A DNA stretch of 64,000 nucleotides. Source: Phycisphaeraceae bacterium. Lineage in GTDB: Bacteria > Planctomycetota > Phycisphaerae > Phycisphaerales > UBA1924. The position numbers and the translations under genes are program-made. The notes beneath the pieces were generated by a model. The model saw only the letters and a program-made list of their open reading frames with translations, was not told the origin of the DNA and did not search any database. Shown one piece after another: positions 33,501 through 43,837 of the stretch. The stretch covers positions 496,001 through 560,000 of the forward strand of contig JACKHB010000003.1 in the NCBI GenBank assembly GCA_020639195.1, read 5' to 3'. Within the stretch, counting starts at the first letter, position 1; each line of letters opens with the position of its first letter.

Positions 33501-34531
33501 TGCTCCGCCCTCGAGCGATCCGCCTCGAGCCGACGCCGCGCCTCCAGCAACTCCCCTCGCTCGAGTTCCGCGTCCTGTCGCAACGCCTCCAACTCCGCCA
33601 GCGTCTCACGCGCCGAGTCTCGATCCCGCTCCAGCGCGGCCAGCCGGCTGGTCAACCCGCTCAGCCGCTCACGAACCTCGTGATACTGACGATGCGCCAG
33701 CGCCGTCCGCCAAGCGCTCAACTCGGCGTCGAACTCGCGGAACTTCACCGCCTTGGCCGCCTGTCCCCGCACGATCCGCAGCCGTCGCTCAGTCGAAGCC
33801 AACTGCTCGCGCGACTGCACGAGGTTCGACTCGGTCCGATCCAGCTTCCGTTCCGCCTCGATCCGCCTCTGGCGATACCTCGCGATCCCCGCGGCCTCCT
33901 CGAAGATGCTCCGCCGCTCCATCGGGTTCGACAGCAGCATCGCATCGACCTTGCCCTGCTCGATGATCGAGTACGCATCGGCCCCAATGCCGGTATCCAG
34001 GAACAGATCGCGAATGTCCTTGAGTCGCGCCCGGCGCCCATTGATCAGGTACTGGCTCGTCCCGTCTCTGTACAGCCGCCGCTCCACCTCGACCACATCC
34101 GCATCGAAAGGCAGCGCCCGCCGCGCCCGCACCGAAGCCTCGACGACGCCCGAATCGCCCTCCTCTTCCGCGTCCCCGGCCTCTTGGATCTGTCCGTGGT
34201 CGCCCTCCCCCTCGTCCCACCGCCGCTCCGCCCCCTTCATTCCGGTCCCGTCGGTCTCAAGGTCCACGACCGGATTCTCGAACGTCAGGCTCACGCTCGC
34301 CATGCCCGCCGGCTGGCGTCCCGCCGAACCGGCGAAGATCACATCCAGCATTTCCTTCCCGCGAAGGCTCTTGCTGGAGCGTTCCCCGAGCACCCACTTG
34401 ATCGCATCGACGACGTTCGACTTCCCGCAGCCGTTGGGACCGACGATCCCGGTGATCGCATCGTCGAACGTGAACTCCGTCGCGTCCGCGAAGGACTTGA
34501 ATCCGCACAGGGACAGCTTGGCCAGTCGCAA
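30521..34531 (-). CDS. smc: Chromosome segregation protein SMC
   Basis: About 1336 aa. It is the long coiled-coil ATPase that compacts and segregates the chromosome, usually with ScpAB. The head has GIVGPNGCGKSNVVDAIKWVLGE. Coiled coil runs on either side of a hinge (about 520-680, HEGLGDAVREVLSRRDAGSG). The C-terminal head has the signature LSGGEKTMTAVALL and Walker B CFCVLDEVDAALDESN. I prefer TTG 34531 (MRLAKLSLCGFKSFAD), which has GGAGG five bases before it and matches the family N-terminus; ATG 34606 would add 25 disordered residues with no ribosome-binding site. An acidic insertion of about 45 residues lies between NPVVDLETD and VVEVERRLYRDG. Confidence 0.93.
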   Translation of the reverse strand: MRLAKLSLCGFKSFADATEFTFDDAITGIVGPNGCGKSNVVDAIKWVLGERSSKSLRGKEMLDVIFAGSAGRQPAGMASVSLTFENPVVDLETDGTGMKGAERRWDEGEGDHGQIQEAGDAEEEGDSGVVEASVRARRALPFDADVVEVERRLYRDGTSQYLINGRRARLKDIRDLFLDTGIGADAYSIIEQGKVDAMLLSNPMERRSIFEEAAGIARYRQRRIEAERKLDRTESNLVQSREQLASTERRLRIVRGQAAKAVKFREFDAELSAWRTALAHRQYHEVRERLSGLTSRLAALERDRDSARETLAELEALRQDAELERGELLEARRRLEADRSRAEQTIHGAEQRRVVLERSIDDERGRARADRARSEDLERRITELDGQIEACQRRVDELAREAGNAELRLRKAGEERAAIAEELGEAQASLSQRRATLASIERERMGLMASVEADDRQRHDLEDQRGRIEARRSALQHDAEELDRVAGALAETIVVRERAIETLVGEVEARTGELESAESGRGALVRGLTESERERAAQDSRRRTLEEMVAGHEGLGDAVREVLSRRDAGSGFLGVIAPLAELIETDAAHAGVVEAALGESLRALVTPTVSTLPSDGELAALSGRVTLLPVAGLGSRVAGSGGVVPGVECVADLVRPTRRQATPAGLPMLIDRLLGRTFVATSVESALLLSAGPMAGARFVTAKGEVLEADGRVQAGPESGERGAGVLQRASELRDLVVALEHLDRDIAARRLELERADARAATIAAERSRVQAALSDEQRALVSERARMERFEADRTRMRREGAGLESETAQMDERLARLAGDRARLVERAESLQRLHDEQTSLCAGIERELERLRARHESVGEELTAAKVEVGRLGEQAQGARREHGAQCVARDESIRQHRDLLGQIERGEQRILELDLSIEQTREAIESASAEIVDVEDRIERLAEELARADANVRQVVEHTLAARERCDQVERDWQSLEISRREVEVRREGLESRAEEEAGLDLAREHGEYVELIRGGVAPADEREAQERISELREAIRSLGNVNLDAIEEAEHLETQNETLVAQVADLDHARVTLTSLIARLNEVSRTQFQEAFARIQEEFAGDSGMFRRLFGGGKAELRLLPVVREVDGQRVVTDEIDPLESGIDVLAKPPGKEPRSISQLSGGEKTMTAVALLLSIFRSRPSCFCVLDEVDAALDESNVDRFAHVIRQFTDLSHFIVITHNKRTMHGADRLYGVTMQERGVSKRVSVRFEEEATDRPESTRAGAAATDAEDTPAKTNGRGRRKAAVVEVKGTSGEPETGPPSPSRRLREALAGMRNGSEAEPVGGEQAGR

Positions 34532-34634
34532 GGGCACCTCCGTGCCTGGATCAAGAGGCGCGGATCCTCCTGACCCGCGGGGCCGGCGCGGGCCCGAGTC
34601 GTTCATCGGCTGATGCTTCGCCGATTCCCCAACC

Positions 34635-36632
34635 TCAGGACTCGGGCCGATCTTCGCCCAAACCCTCGCTCGGACGCAGCGGCACGATCTTCGGACGCAC
34701 CGGCTCCTGCTCACCAAAGCCGTCCAGCGACGGAAGCTCCAGCGGGAACCGTCCCGTCTCGTCGTCGGGACCCTCCGGTCGCGGCGTCACCTGCGTCGCA
34801 CGCCTCGCCTCCAGCAGTTCCGCCAGCAGGCGGTCCTGCTCGGTCACCACGTCCGCATTCATCCCGTGCGCTTCGGCGATCGCCGCCAGCGCGCCCACGA
34901 TCTCCGAGTACGTCAGCGCCAACCCCGGCTCGGGATTCTCCGGCGTCGGGGTGTGCCCCATGAACCGGATCAGATCCGTCACCGAGTCTCCGATCTCCTG
35001 GACCGTCACCCGCCCGGTCTTGTAGTCGCGATGCATCAGCCGGATCGGATCGTCCGGCGAATCGCACGCCAGCAGCAGTCGGTCGTCCCACGCCGAAACC
35101 AGCAGCGGCCGGCTCAACACCACGTCGTCGCCGATCACCGCGATCCGCGGCTCCCTCTGCAGCGTCACGTACACCGTCCCGCTGCGCCCCGGCGCCGTGT
35201 CCAGCAGGAACCGCCCGTCGATCGGCCGACGCGTCACCGGCTGCGGCCCATCCCCCGGCAGGTTCACGCGAGCCCACTCGCGGATCTGCTCCGCGTTGAG
35301 CAACTGCCCCAGCCCCGACCGCAACTCCCGCTCCTGCCTCGCAAGCCGCATCGCCTGGCTTCGTTCGGCGCGCTTCGCGAGCGACTCGTACGCCGCGACC
35401 CGAACCCACCGGTCCGGATGATTGAGCATCTCCGTCAGCGACCGGTCCACCCGGAACCCGCCGTCCACCTGCCCCAGCATCCGGATCGCCTCGAGCCGGG
35501 TCTCGCCCTCGCTCGACGCCGCGATCTCCTGGAGCGGCGCCGCCGCCGCCTCGTCCCCCAGGAACGCCCCCGCGCGCAGGGCGCCCATGCGAACGTCCCG
35601 GTCCGTGCTCGCGTACAGCGACCGCAACTCGCTCCGCACACCCGGCGAATCGCCAAGCGAGCGCAGCGCCCACATCAATTCCTCGGTCAGGTCGGTGTAC
35701 TCGCTCAGTGCCTGCCCGAACCGCTTGGCGTGCACCTCAGACGGAATCCGCGCGTCGTACGGCATGTGCTGCACCATGCGGATGAAGTCCGCCGGCGTTC
35801 GCCGATACCCCGCGGGGATCGTCAGCGCGATCAGCGCATCGTCCTTGCCGTGCGCCGTGTCGAGCCGGTCGCCCGGCCCCGGCGGAAACCGCGAGTTCAC
35901 CGCGCTCACGATCGCCCGCACCCGCGCGTGCGACGGGTTGTCCAGGGTCATGCCCACCTCCAGCGGCGACGTCACCACGCCCCCGCCGAGCACCCGCGCC
36001 ACATCGCTGCCCCGAAACGCCTCCGGACTCCCCGGGTCCTTGAACGGGTTGACGAACAACTCGCCCCGCGCCTGCGCGATCACCTTCTTCTGCACGCCGC
36101 CGAACGGCTCACTCGGTCCAAGCTGCAGGTCCGTCGTCCACAGCGTCCCGCCCTCGAGGCTCGTCGCGTTGAGCGCCTGCACGAACACATCGAACTGGTA
36201 CCCCGCCGGGGCGCCCGGCGGGATCGTCGCAAACACCACCACCACGGCCGTGCGCTTGTCGCGGATCAGCTCGCGCGCCGTCATCGCCCGATCGCCCAGG
36301 TCCAGCGCCGTCCCATCCACCTGCGCGGAACTCGTGATCCCGCGCAGCGCCATCATCCGCTCCATCGTCGCCGCCACCGCGTCGGTCAGGATCCCCCCGC
36401 CCGAACCGTTCAACCCGACCACGAGCCCATACCCCGAGATCAGCGTCGGCTCGATCCCGATGAACGTCACCTCAGAGCCCACCGTCCCGCGCAGCGGCGC
36501 CGGCACATCGCGCACCGTCGGCATCACCGAGATCGCCCGCTCCTGCTTCGGCTTGGTCGAGCCGCATCCCGCGCACCACGCGCCCGCCCCCGACACCGCG
36601 AGCGCAACCAGCCAGCGACCCATGCCTCGCAT
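34635..36632 (-). CDS. FlgI-like P-ring domain lipoprotein fused to HEAT-type repeats
   Basis: A 665-aa protein with a lipoprotein signal (lipid Cys at about 23, WCAGC). Residues about 45-285 match the flagellar P-ring protein FlgI: ISGYGLVVGLNGSGGG, AVVVVFATIPPGAPAGYQFDVFVQAL, SLEGGTLWTTDL, a repeat of that theme, and LDNPSHARVRAIVSAVNSRFPP. Residues about 300-430 look like HEAT/armadillo repeats (DRDVRMGALRAGAFLGDEAAAAPL, RLEAIRMLGQVDG, RWVRVAAYESLAKRA). The remaining part is unassigned. True FlgI is about 370 aa, is secreted without lipid, and sits beside flgH and flgJ. None of these is here, so a non-flagellar role is likely. Confidence 0.8.
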   Translation of the reverse strand: MRGMGRWLVALAVSGAGAWCAGCGSTKPKQERAISVMPTVRDVPAPLRGTVGSEVTFIGIEPTLISGYGLVVGLNGSGGGILTDAVAATMERMMALRGITSSAQVDGTALDLGDRAMTARELIRDKRTAVVVVFATIPPGAPAGYQFDVFVQALNATSLEGGTLWTTDLQLGPSEPFGGVQKKVIAQARGELFVNPFKDPGSPEAFRGSDVARVLGGGVVTSPLEVGMTLDNPSHARVRAIVSAVNSRFPPGPGDRLDTAHGKDDALIALTIPAGYRRTPADFIRMVQHMPYDARIPSEVHAKRFGQALSEYTDLTEELMWALRSLGDSPGVRSELRSLYASTDRDVRMGALRAGAFLGDEAAAAPLQEIAASSEGETRLEAIRMLGQVDGGFRVDRSLTEMLNHPDRWVRVAAYESLAKRAERSQAMRLARQERELRSGLGQLLNAEQIREWARVNLPGDGPQPVTRRPIDGRFLLDTAPGRSGTVYVTLQREPRIAVIGDDVVLSRPLLVSAWDDRLLLACDSPDDPIRLMHRDYKTGRVTVQEIGDSVTDLIRFMGHTPTPENPEPGLALTYSEIVGALAAIAEAHGMNADVVTEQDRLLAELLEARRATQVTPRPEGPDDETGRFPLELPSLDGFGEQEPVRPKIVPLRPSEGLGEDRPES

Positions 36633-36726
36633 GCCACGCCTCCATCAAACCCCACGGCCACAACTGTACGGACGCCGTTCCCGCCGGCCCGGTTCTCGCC
36701 AGGAATTCCCACATCGTGCCAAACCG

Positions 36727-36757
36727 ATCGATATACTATCAAAATACGTATAAAACT
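36727..36757. other. AT-rich tract
   Basis: About 77% A+T over 31 bases in a genome that is otherwise GC-rich. It includes TATACT and TATAAA, so it could be a promoter for the FlgI-like gene (minus strand) or an easily melted DNA element. Confidence 0.5.
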
Positions 36758-36802
36758 GGCTTCTGAGTCCCTACCCTCCAAGGCCGCGCGCAACCGACCG
36801 AT

Positions 36803-36811
36803 TGTGGACAA
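36803..36811 (-). promoter_or_regulatory. DnaA-box-like nonamer
   Basis: On the minus strand the sequence reads TTGTCCACA. This is the preferred DnaA box in Streptomyces and is one base from the E. coli TTATCCACA. A single box can occur by chance. Confidence 0.35.
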
Positions 36812-36911
36812 AACCATGCGAACAACACGCTCACAGATCGTCAATCCTGTCGGGCTGCGCCCTCCTCGTTCTGCTTCCCGGAAACCCCTAAGTCAAGACA
36901 ACATCAAGGCT

Positions 36912-36978
36912 TGTGTTCAAGCGACAGCTTTTAGGCACGATATCTACATCATTTTGGGGTCTCACCCCCTTGAACACA
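36912..36978. repeat. Inverted repeat of TTGAACACA flanking NrdR-like box 1
   Basis: TGTGTTCAA at 36912-36920 and its exact reverse complement TTGAACACA at 36970-36978. The match extends one base to give a 10-bp arm on each side, with 47 bases between. The left arm is also inside a short palindrome GCTTG-tgtt-CAAGC (36909-36922). Confidence 0.5.
36935..36950. promoter_or_regulatory. NrdR-like box 1 (weak)
   Basis: GCACGATATCTACATC, about 9 of 16 matches to the NrdR consensus by hand. It shares CACGAT with box 2, which begins 41 bases (about four helical turns) downstream. Alone it would not be called. Confidence 0.3.
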
Positions 36979-36997
36979 CGATCTGTAGTGGTATGCT
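36970..36997 (+). promoter_or_regulatory. Candidate dcd-nrdJ promoter with embedded NrdR-like box 2
   Basis: TTGAAC (-35, 36970-36975), a 16-base spacer, then TATGCT (-10, 36992-36997). The spacer 36976-36991 (ACACGATCTGTAGTGG) is itself a 12-of-16 match to the NrdR repressor box. A repressor bound there would block RNA polymerase. NrdR normally controls ribonucleotide reductase genes, as expected for this operon. Confidence 0.4.
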
Positions 36998-37239
36998 CCG
37001 CTCCGCCTCGGTCAGGCGACGGATTCTTGGATGGTTGGCCGGACTCGTCCGCGCTGCCATCCGAATCGTGATGGAATCCGCCCGTCGGGCAGAGGTCAAC
37101 CGACGCAGGACGCGATCAGCCGGTGGCTGGCGGCGATGGGAGTCTTCCCAGAGCCGTCAGGGCGCTGTCGCTCTGTTCGGGTCGGTGGGGGATCGCCCCC
37201 GCCGGCCGTGCCGGGGGGAACGTCGCCTTGGGAGTGGTC

Positions 37240-37812
37240 ATGGGCGTGCTCTGCGACAGCCAGATCCGCGAACGCGTGCACATCGCGCCCTTCGAGCCCG
37301 CCCAGAAGCGCCCCGGCCGCATCAGCTACGGCGTCTCGAGCTACGGCTACGACGTCCGCGTCGGCTCCCGCTTCAAGATCTTCTCCGCCACGCCCCGCCA
37401 CGGCGACATCGCCGTCGTGGACCCCAAGCGCTTCAGCGACGAGTTCATGGTCGAAGTCGACGTCAACGACACCGGCAAGGACTTTGTCATCGTCCCCCCC
37501 AACTCCTTCGCCCTCTGCGAGACCGTCGAGACCATCGAGGTTCCGCGCGACATCCTCGTCATCTGCGTCGGCAAGAGCACCTACGCCCGATGCGGCCTCA
37601 TCGTCAACGTCACGCCCCTCGAGCCCGAGTGGCGCGGCAAGGTCACCCTCGAGATCTCCAACACCACGCCCCTCCCCGCCCGCATCTACGCAGGAGAGGG
37701 CATCGCCCAACTCATCTTCCTCAAGGCCGACCAGGTCTGCGGCACGTCATACGCCGACAAGGGCGGCAAGTACCAGGATCAGGAAGGCCTCACCCTTCCC
37801 AGAGTTGACTGA
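37240..37812 (+). CDS. dcd: dCTP deaminase
   Basis: A 190-aa trimeric enzyme that deaminates dCTP to dUTP for dTTP synthesis. Key regions are the GRISYGVSSYGYDVRVG N-terminal motif, ETIEVPRDI, the active-site GKSTYARCGLIVNVTPLEPEWRG (Ser113, Arg117) and Glu138 in TLEIS, the catalytic base position of the E. coli enzyme. The C-terminus QVCGTSYADKGGKYQDQEG closes the nucleotide pocket. Mono- versus bifunctional (dUTP-forming or dUMP-forming) cannot be settled. GGGAGTGG precedes the ATG at 37240. It is 88 bases upstream of nrdJ and probably co-transcribed. Confidence 0.94.
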   Translation: MGVLCDSQIRERVHIAPFEPAQKRPGRISYGVSSYGYDVRVGSRFKIFSATPRHGDIAVVDPKRFSDEFMVEVDVNDTGKDFVIVPPNSFALCETVETIEVPRDILVICVGKSTYARCGLIVNVTPLEPEWRGKVTLEISNTTPLPARIYAGEGIAQLIFLKADQVCGTSYADKGGKYQDQEGLTLPRVD

Positions 37813-37900
37813 ATCTCATCGACGACCTTGGCGTCGCGGCGGAGCCGCGCCGGAATCTGGCGGAGCTGTTCACAAAGGCCACGGAACACAGGCGGATCGC

Positions 37901-41392
<3,492 letters not shown>

Positions 41393-41746
41393 TGAACGAC
41401 ACACACCATCCAAGGAGGAGCACCATCACGGGCGACACACGGGGTTGATCACCCCGACGGCGGGGCAGAACGGTGCAGGCGTCAACGACTGACGCCACCG
41501 GATCGCCAATGGGGTCGGCGGGAGAACGGATGCCCGCCGGAGCGCCCCGGCCACGGAGTTGGCCCGGACGCTCTCGCCCCGGCGGCGCGCTCGAGCAATC
41601 GGTCCCGAAAGGGCCATGGAAACGCCTCGGCGCTTCGCACCGATCCACCCGTGCCCCTGCCGTCGGAACGATCGACCCACCACCGCGGGGTCGGGAGCGC
41701 CGGGTGCCCACCCGACGCATTCAACGCCCGATCCCGCTCCTCCCTG
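41393..41746. other. Gene-free stretch between nrdJ and its terminator
   Basis: About 350 bases with no convincing open frame. It contains AAGGAGGAG near 41420 but no ATG follows at a suitable distance. The stretch is rich in GC runs and inverted repeats and ends in a strong intrinsic terminator. It may be a long nrdJ 3' UTR or a structured small RNA. Confidence 0.4.
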
Positions 41747-41781
41747 CCCCCGGGCGGTCCCACCGCCGCCCGGGGGTTTTT
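41747..41781 (+). terminator. Intrinsic terminator downstream of nrdJ
   Basis: CCCCCGGGCGG (41747-41757) pairs perfectly with CCGCCCGGGGG (41766-41776) across an eight-base loop, followed by TTTTT (41777-41781). An 11-bp GC-only stem with a U-run is a textbook Rho-independent terminator. It stops transcription arriving from nrdJ. Confidence 0.85.
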
Positions 41782-41800
41782 CCATGGCTTCCGGCGCGTG

Positions 41801-41830
41801 AAAAAACCCGGGGACCGTGGCCCCCGGGTT
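41801..41830 (-). terminator. Intrinsic terminator downstream of the FHA gene
   Basis: On the minus strand the sequence reads AACCCGGGG, an eight-base loop, CCCCGGGTT, then further T residues to a run of six. The perfect stem and U-run form a second intrinsic terminator, 19 bases from the nrdJ terminator and facing the other way. Together they insulate the two convergent units. Confidence 0.8.
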
Positions 41831-41874
41831 CCATCACGCACAGCTCAGTTCGCCCGATGTGCCCGCGACAAGCC

Positions 41875-42240
41875 TCAGCGCATCAGCGTTGACCGATGCC
41901 GCTGCCCAGTTTGCTTCCAGTGCGCAAACGCGCTCTCCCGGTCCTCGAAATCTTCCTTCGTGAACACGATCTTCGACACCCCCAGCCCGATCGTGTCGCC
42001 CTCGGCCAGGCGCGTTTCGGTCGTCAGCGTCCGCCCGTTGAGTTCCGTGCCGTTGGCGCTCTTCATGTCCATCACGACGTACGAGCCGGCGTCCAGCCGA
42101 ACCTGCGCGTGCTTGCGGCTCACCCGCTCATCGGCGATCTGCACCGGGCACGCCTCGTCCCGTCCGATCACCAGCGTGCGTGAACCCAGCGGGTAGTAGT
42201 CGCCCTCGTTTGGGCCCGCCACCACGATCAATGACGCCAT
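41875..42240 (-). CDS. FHA-domain protein
   Basis: A 121-aa protein that is almost entirely one forkhead-associated domain, which binds phosphothreonine peptides. Signature residues are GRDEACPVQIADERVSRKHAQV (GR, SRKH) and MDMKSANGTELNGR (NG). It has no membrane anchor. Likely partners are proteins phosphorylated by Ser/Thr kinases such as the one at 2.9 kb; this is inference. The ATG at 42240 was chosen because the FHA fold begins right after it. Confidence 0.88.
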   Translation of the reverse strand: MASLIVVAGPNEGDYYPLGSRTLVIGRDEACPVQIADERVSRKHAQVRLDAGSYVVMDMKSANGTELNGRTLTTETRLAEGDTIGLGVSKIVFTKEDFEDRESAFAHWKQTGQRHRSTLMR

Positions 42241-42307
42241 CGCCCGTGCCCTCCGCCGACCGGAACCCATCGCCGTCGCGGCCGCCCGCGACCCGTCGGC
42301 CAGTGTA

Positions 42308-42949
42308 TCAACCCCGCAGCGCCGCCCGACCCATTCGCATCTCGAAACGATCTCTCGTGCGGCAGTAGCCCAGCCCCCCCATGCGACCGATGGCCGCGAG
42401 GGCCTCCGGGTCCACGTGGCATCGCTCGTTGATCGCGTGGTCGGCAACGAACACGTGCACGACCCGCCCGATCACGATGTTGCCCCCCGCCGGTGCTCCG
42501 GGGTTCGTCCGGATCACCGAGTCGGTTCGGCACTCAAACGCCATTGGGCTCAGGGCCACACGAGCTGGCCGCACCACCGCGCTAGGCGCCATCTCCAGTC
42601 CCACGAAATCGAACTCGCTCTGCCCGTAGTCCAGCGGCTCGGCGGCGCCGGCGACCTGCCGCTCGTACGCCTCGCTGGCGATGTTCACCACGAATTCTCC
42701 GGTTCCGCCCTCCTCTACCGGCTTGCAGTTGATCAGCGTGTCCTTCTCGCTGCCATCGTCCTTGTTGGCCGGACAGAACAGAAGGGTCAGTGGGTTCGAT
42801 CCCACCCCCGCGAAGAACGAGAACGGCGCCAGGTTCGGCCGCCCATCGGGCGACACCGTGGACACGAACGCGATCGGCCGCGGCACGATCCCGCCGATCA
42901 GCAGCTTGTACCGGTCCCGAATCTCGAGTTGGCCCGGATCGATCTCCAT
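42308..42949 (-). CDS. Flavin reductase (split-barrel, DIM6/NTAB type)
   Basis: A 213-aa FMN-binding split barrel. YKLLIGGIVPRPIAFVSTVSPDGRPNLAPFSFFAGVGSNP is the family's FMN-binding core, and EFVVNIASEAYERQV, ALSPMAFECR and VIGRVVHVFVAD continue the barrel. Such enzymes reduce free flavin with NAD(P)H or bind FMN in small oxidoreductases. The exact reaction is unknown. It is divergent from the following plus-strand gene, with 66 bases between starts. Confidence 0.87.
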   Translation of the reverse strand: MEIDPGQLEIRDRYKLLIGGIVPRPIAFVSTVSPDGRPNLAPFSFFAGVGSNPLTLLFCPANKDDGSEKDTLINCKPVEEGGTGEFVVNIASEAYERQVAGAAEPLDYGQSEFDFVGLEMAPSAVVRPARVALSPMAFECRTDSVIRTNPGAPAGGNIVIGRVVHVFVADHAINERCHVDPEALAAIGRMGGLGYCRTRDRFEMRMGRAALRG

Positions 42950-43015
42950 GTTTCGACTGTATATGCCCCGGAAGTCCGCGCTTCGCCTTCCCGCCTGCGC
43001 CCTCTAGTCTCATCC

Positions 43016-43792
43016 ATGTCCCTCCTTTCCTGGTCTTCGCTGCTGGCCCAGAGCGTCGAGTTCGCGCAGGCGGCCGCAGTGTTGCCTCGGGACGAGCACG
43101 GCGATCGCTGGCGCGCCGCCAGCGCCCCGATCATCGCCCTCAACGCGCTCATTCACGCCCTCTCCGAACTCGGCTCGCTTTCCGATACCCAGCGCGCCGT
43201 CGGCCTCGATCAGGCTTCGATCCTCATCCGCCGTCACGCGTCAGAGCTCCACGGCATCTGGCGCACCGGGCCCGTGCCCGACGAGGTCGCGCTGCTCATC
43301 GAAGACGCCCGGGCGGCGCTCAGTGCGTGGACCGATGGCGGGCAGGAATGGCGTCTGGAGTCCGAGCGGGCGACGTTCGAACATCCCGGTCCGCTGGCGG
43401 TCGCCCTCGCGCAGCGCGGGCTGGAGGCGGACTTGCTCCTGCCGGTTCCCGGCGTCACATTCTTTCGCGGCGCACCGGTCGCCTTCCTGGGTGCCGGGCC
43501 GTCCGACGAGCAGGACTGGGCGGTCGAGGCGGTGGGAGGCTGGCTCGCCGGGGCCACGCGCGGACTTCGGATCTCGCGCCGGCGGGTTGCGCGAGCCCGA
43601 CAGGTGTACCGCCAACTCGACTTCGCTTCCGGGCGCATCGCGCGCGATGTCGTGGCGCCGCTGGACGCCACCCTGCCCGCCGGGCAGCCGCTGCTGTGCC
43701 TTGCGCTGTCTCGCGGCGAAGTCCAGCCGATCCCAATGCCGCCACGTATTGATCCGGTGCATGAGGCGCCCCAATTGGTAGAAGAGGACTAG
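43016..43792 (+). CDS. Hypothetical protein
   Basis: A 258-aa cytoplasmic protein with no signal peptide or membrane helix. The N-terminal half is helical (ALNALIHALSELGSLSDTQRAVGLDQASILIRRHASELHGIW); the second half has a beta-rich patch (LLLPVPGVTFFRGAPVAFLGAG). I recognise no family. ATG 43016 was chosen because the upstream frame is antisense to the flavin reductase gene. It opens a plus-strand run with the ATP-grasp, methyltransferase and ThuA genes (46-base gap). Confidence 0.6.
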   Translation: MSLLSWSSLLAQSVEFAQAAAVLPRDEHGDRWRAASAPIIALNALIHALSELGSLSDTQRAVGLDQASILIRRHASELHGIWRTGPVPDEVALLIEDARAALSAWTDGGQEWRLESERATFEHPGPLAVALAQRGLEADLLLPVPGVTFFRGAPVAFLGAGPSDEQDWAVEAVGGWLAGATRGLRISRRRVARARQVYRQLDFASGRIARDVVAPLDATLPAGQPLLCLALSRGEVQPIPMPPRIDPVHEAPQLVEED

Positions 43793-43837
43793 CGCGGACG
43801 AGCGGTCGTACACTGGCGCGCCGTCCGCGAGCCCACC

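Larger units (their letters stand above)
36633..37239. other. Largest intergenic region, between divergent FlgI-like and dcd genes
   Basis: A 607-bp region with no convincing gene. It contains an AT-rich tract (36727-36757), a DnaA-box-like nonamer (36803-36811), an inverted pair of TTGAACACA, two NrdR-like boxes and a promoter with its -10 at 36992-36997. This leaves a leader of about 235 bases before dcd. No B12 box or other riboswitch core was seen in that leader. Confidence 0.6.

Noticed and set aside
34635..36632. Flagellar gene cluster
   Set aside because: Only a FlgI-like protein is present, with a changed architecture; no flgH, flgJ or other flagellar gene is nearby.
37004..37239. 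Cobalamin riboswitch upstream of dcd-nrdJ
   Set aside because: The leader is long enough and nrdJ uses B12, but I could not find a B12 box or the conserved core. Such riboswitches also usually control B12-independent enzymes.
34866..37808. Open frame of 980 codons on the plus strand
   Set aside because: Mostly antisense to the FlgI-like gene, then out of frame with dcd; Arg/His-rich repeats from GC bias.
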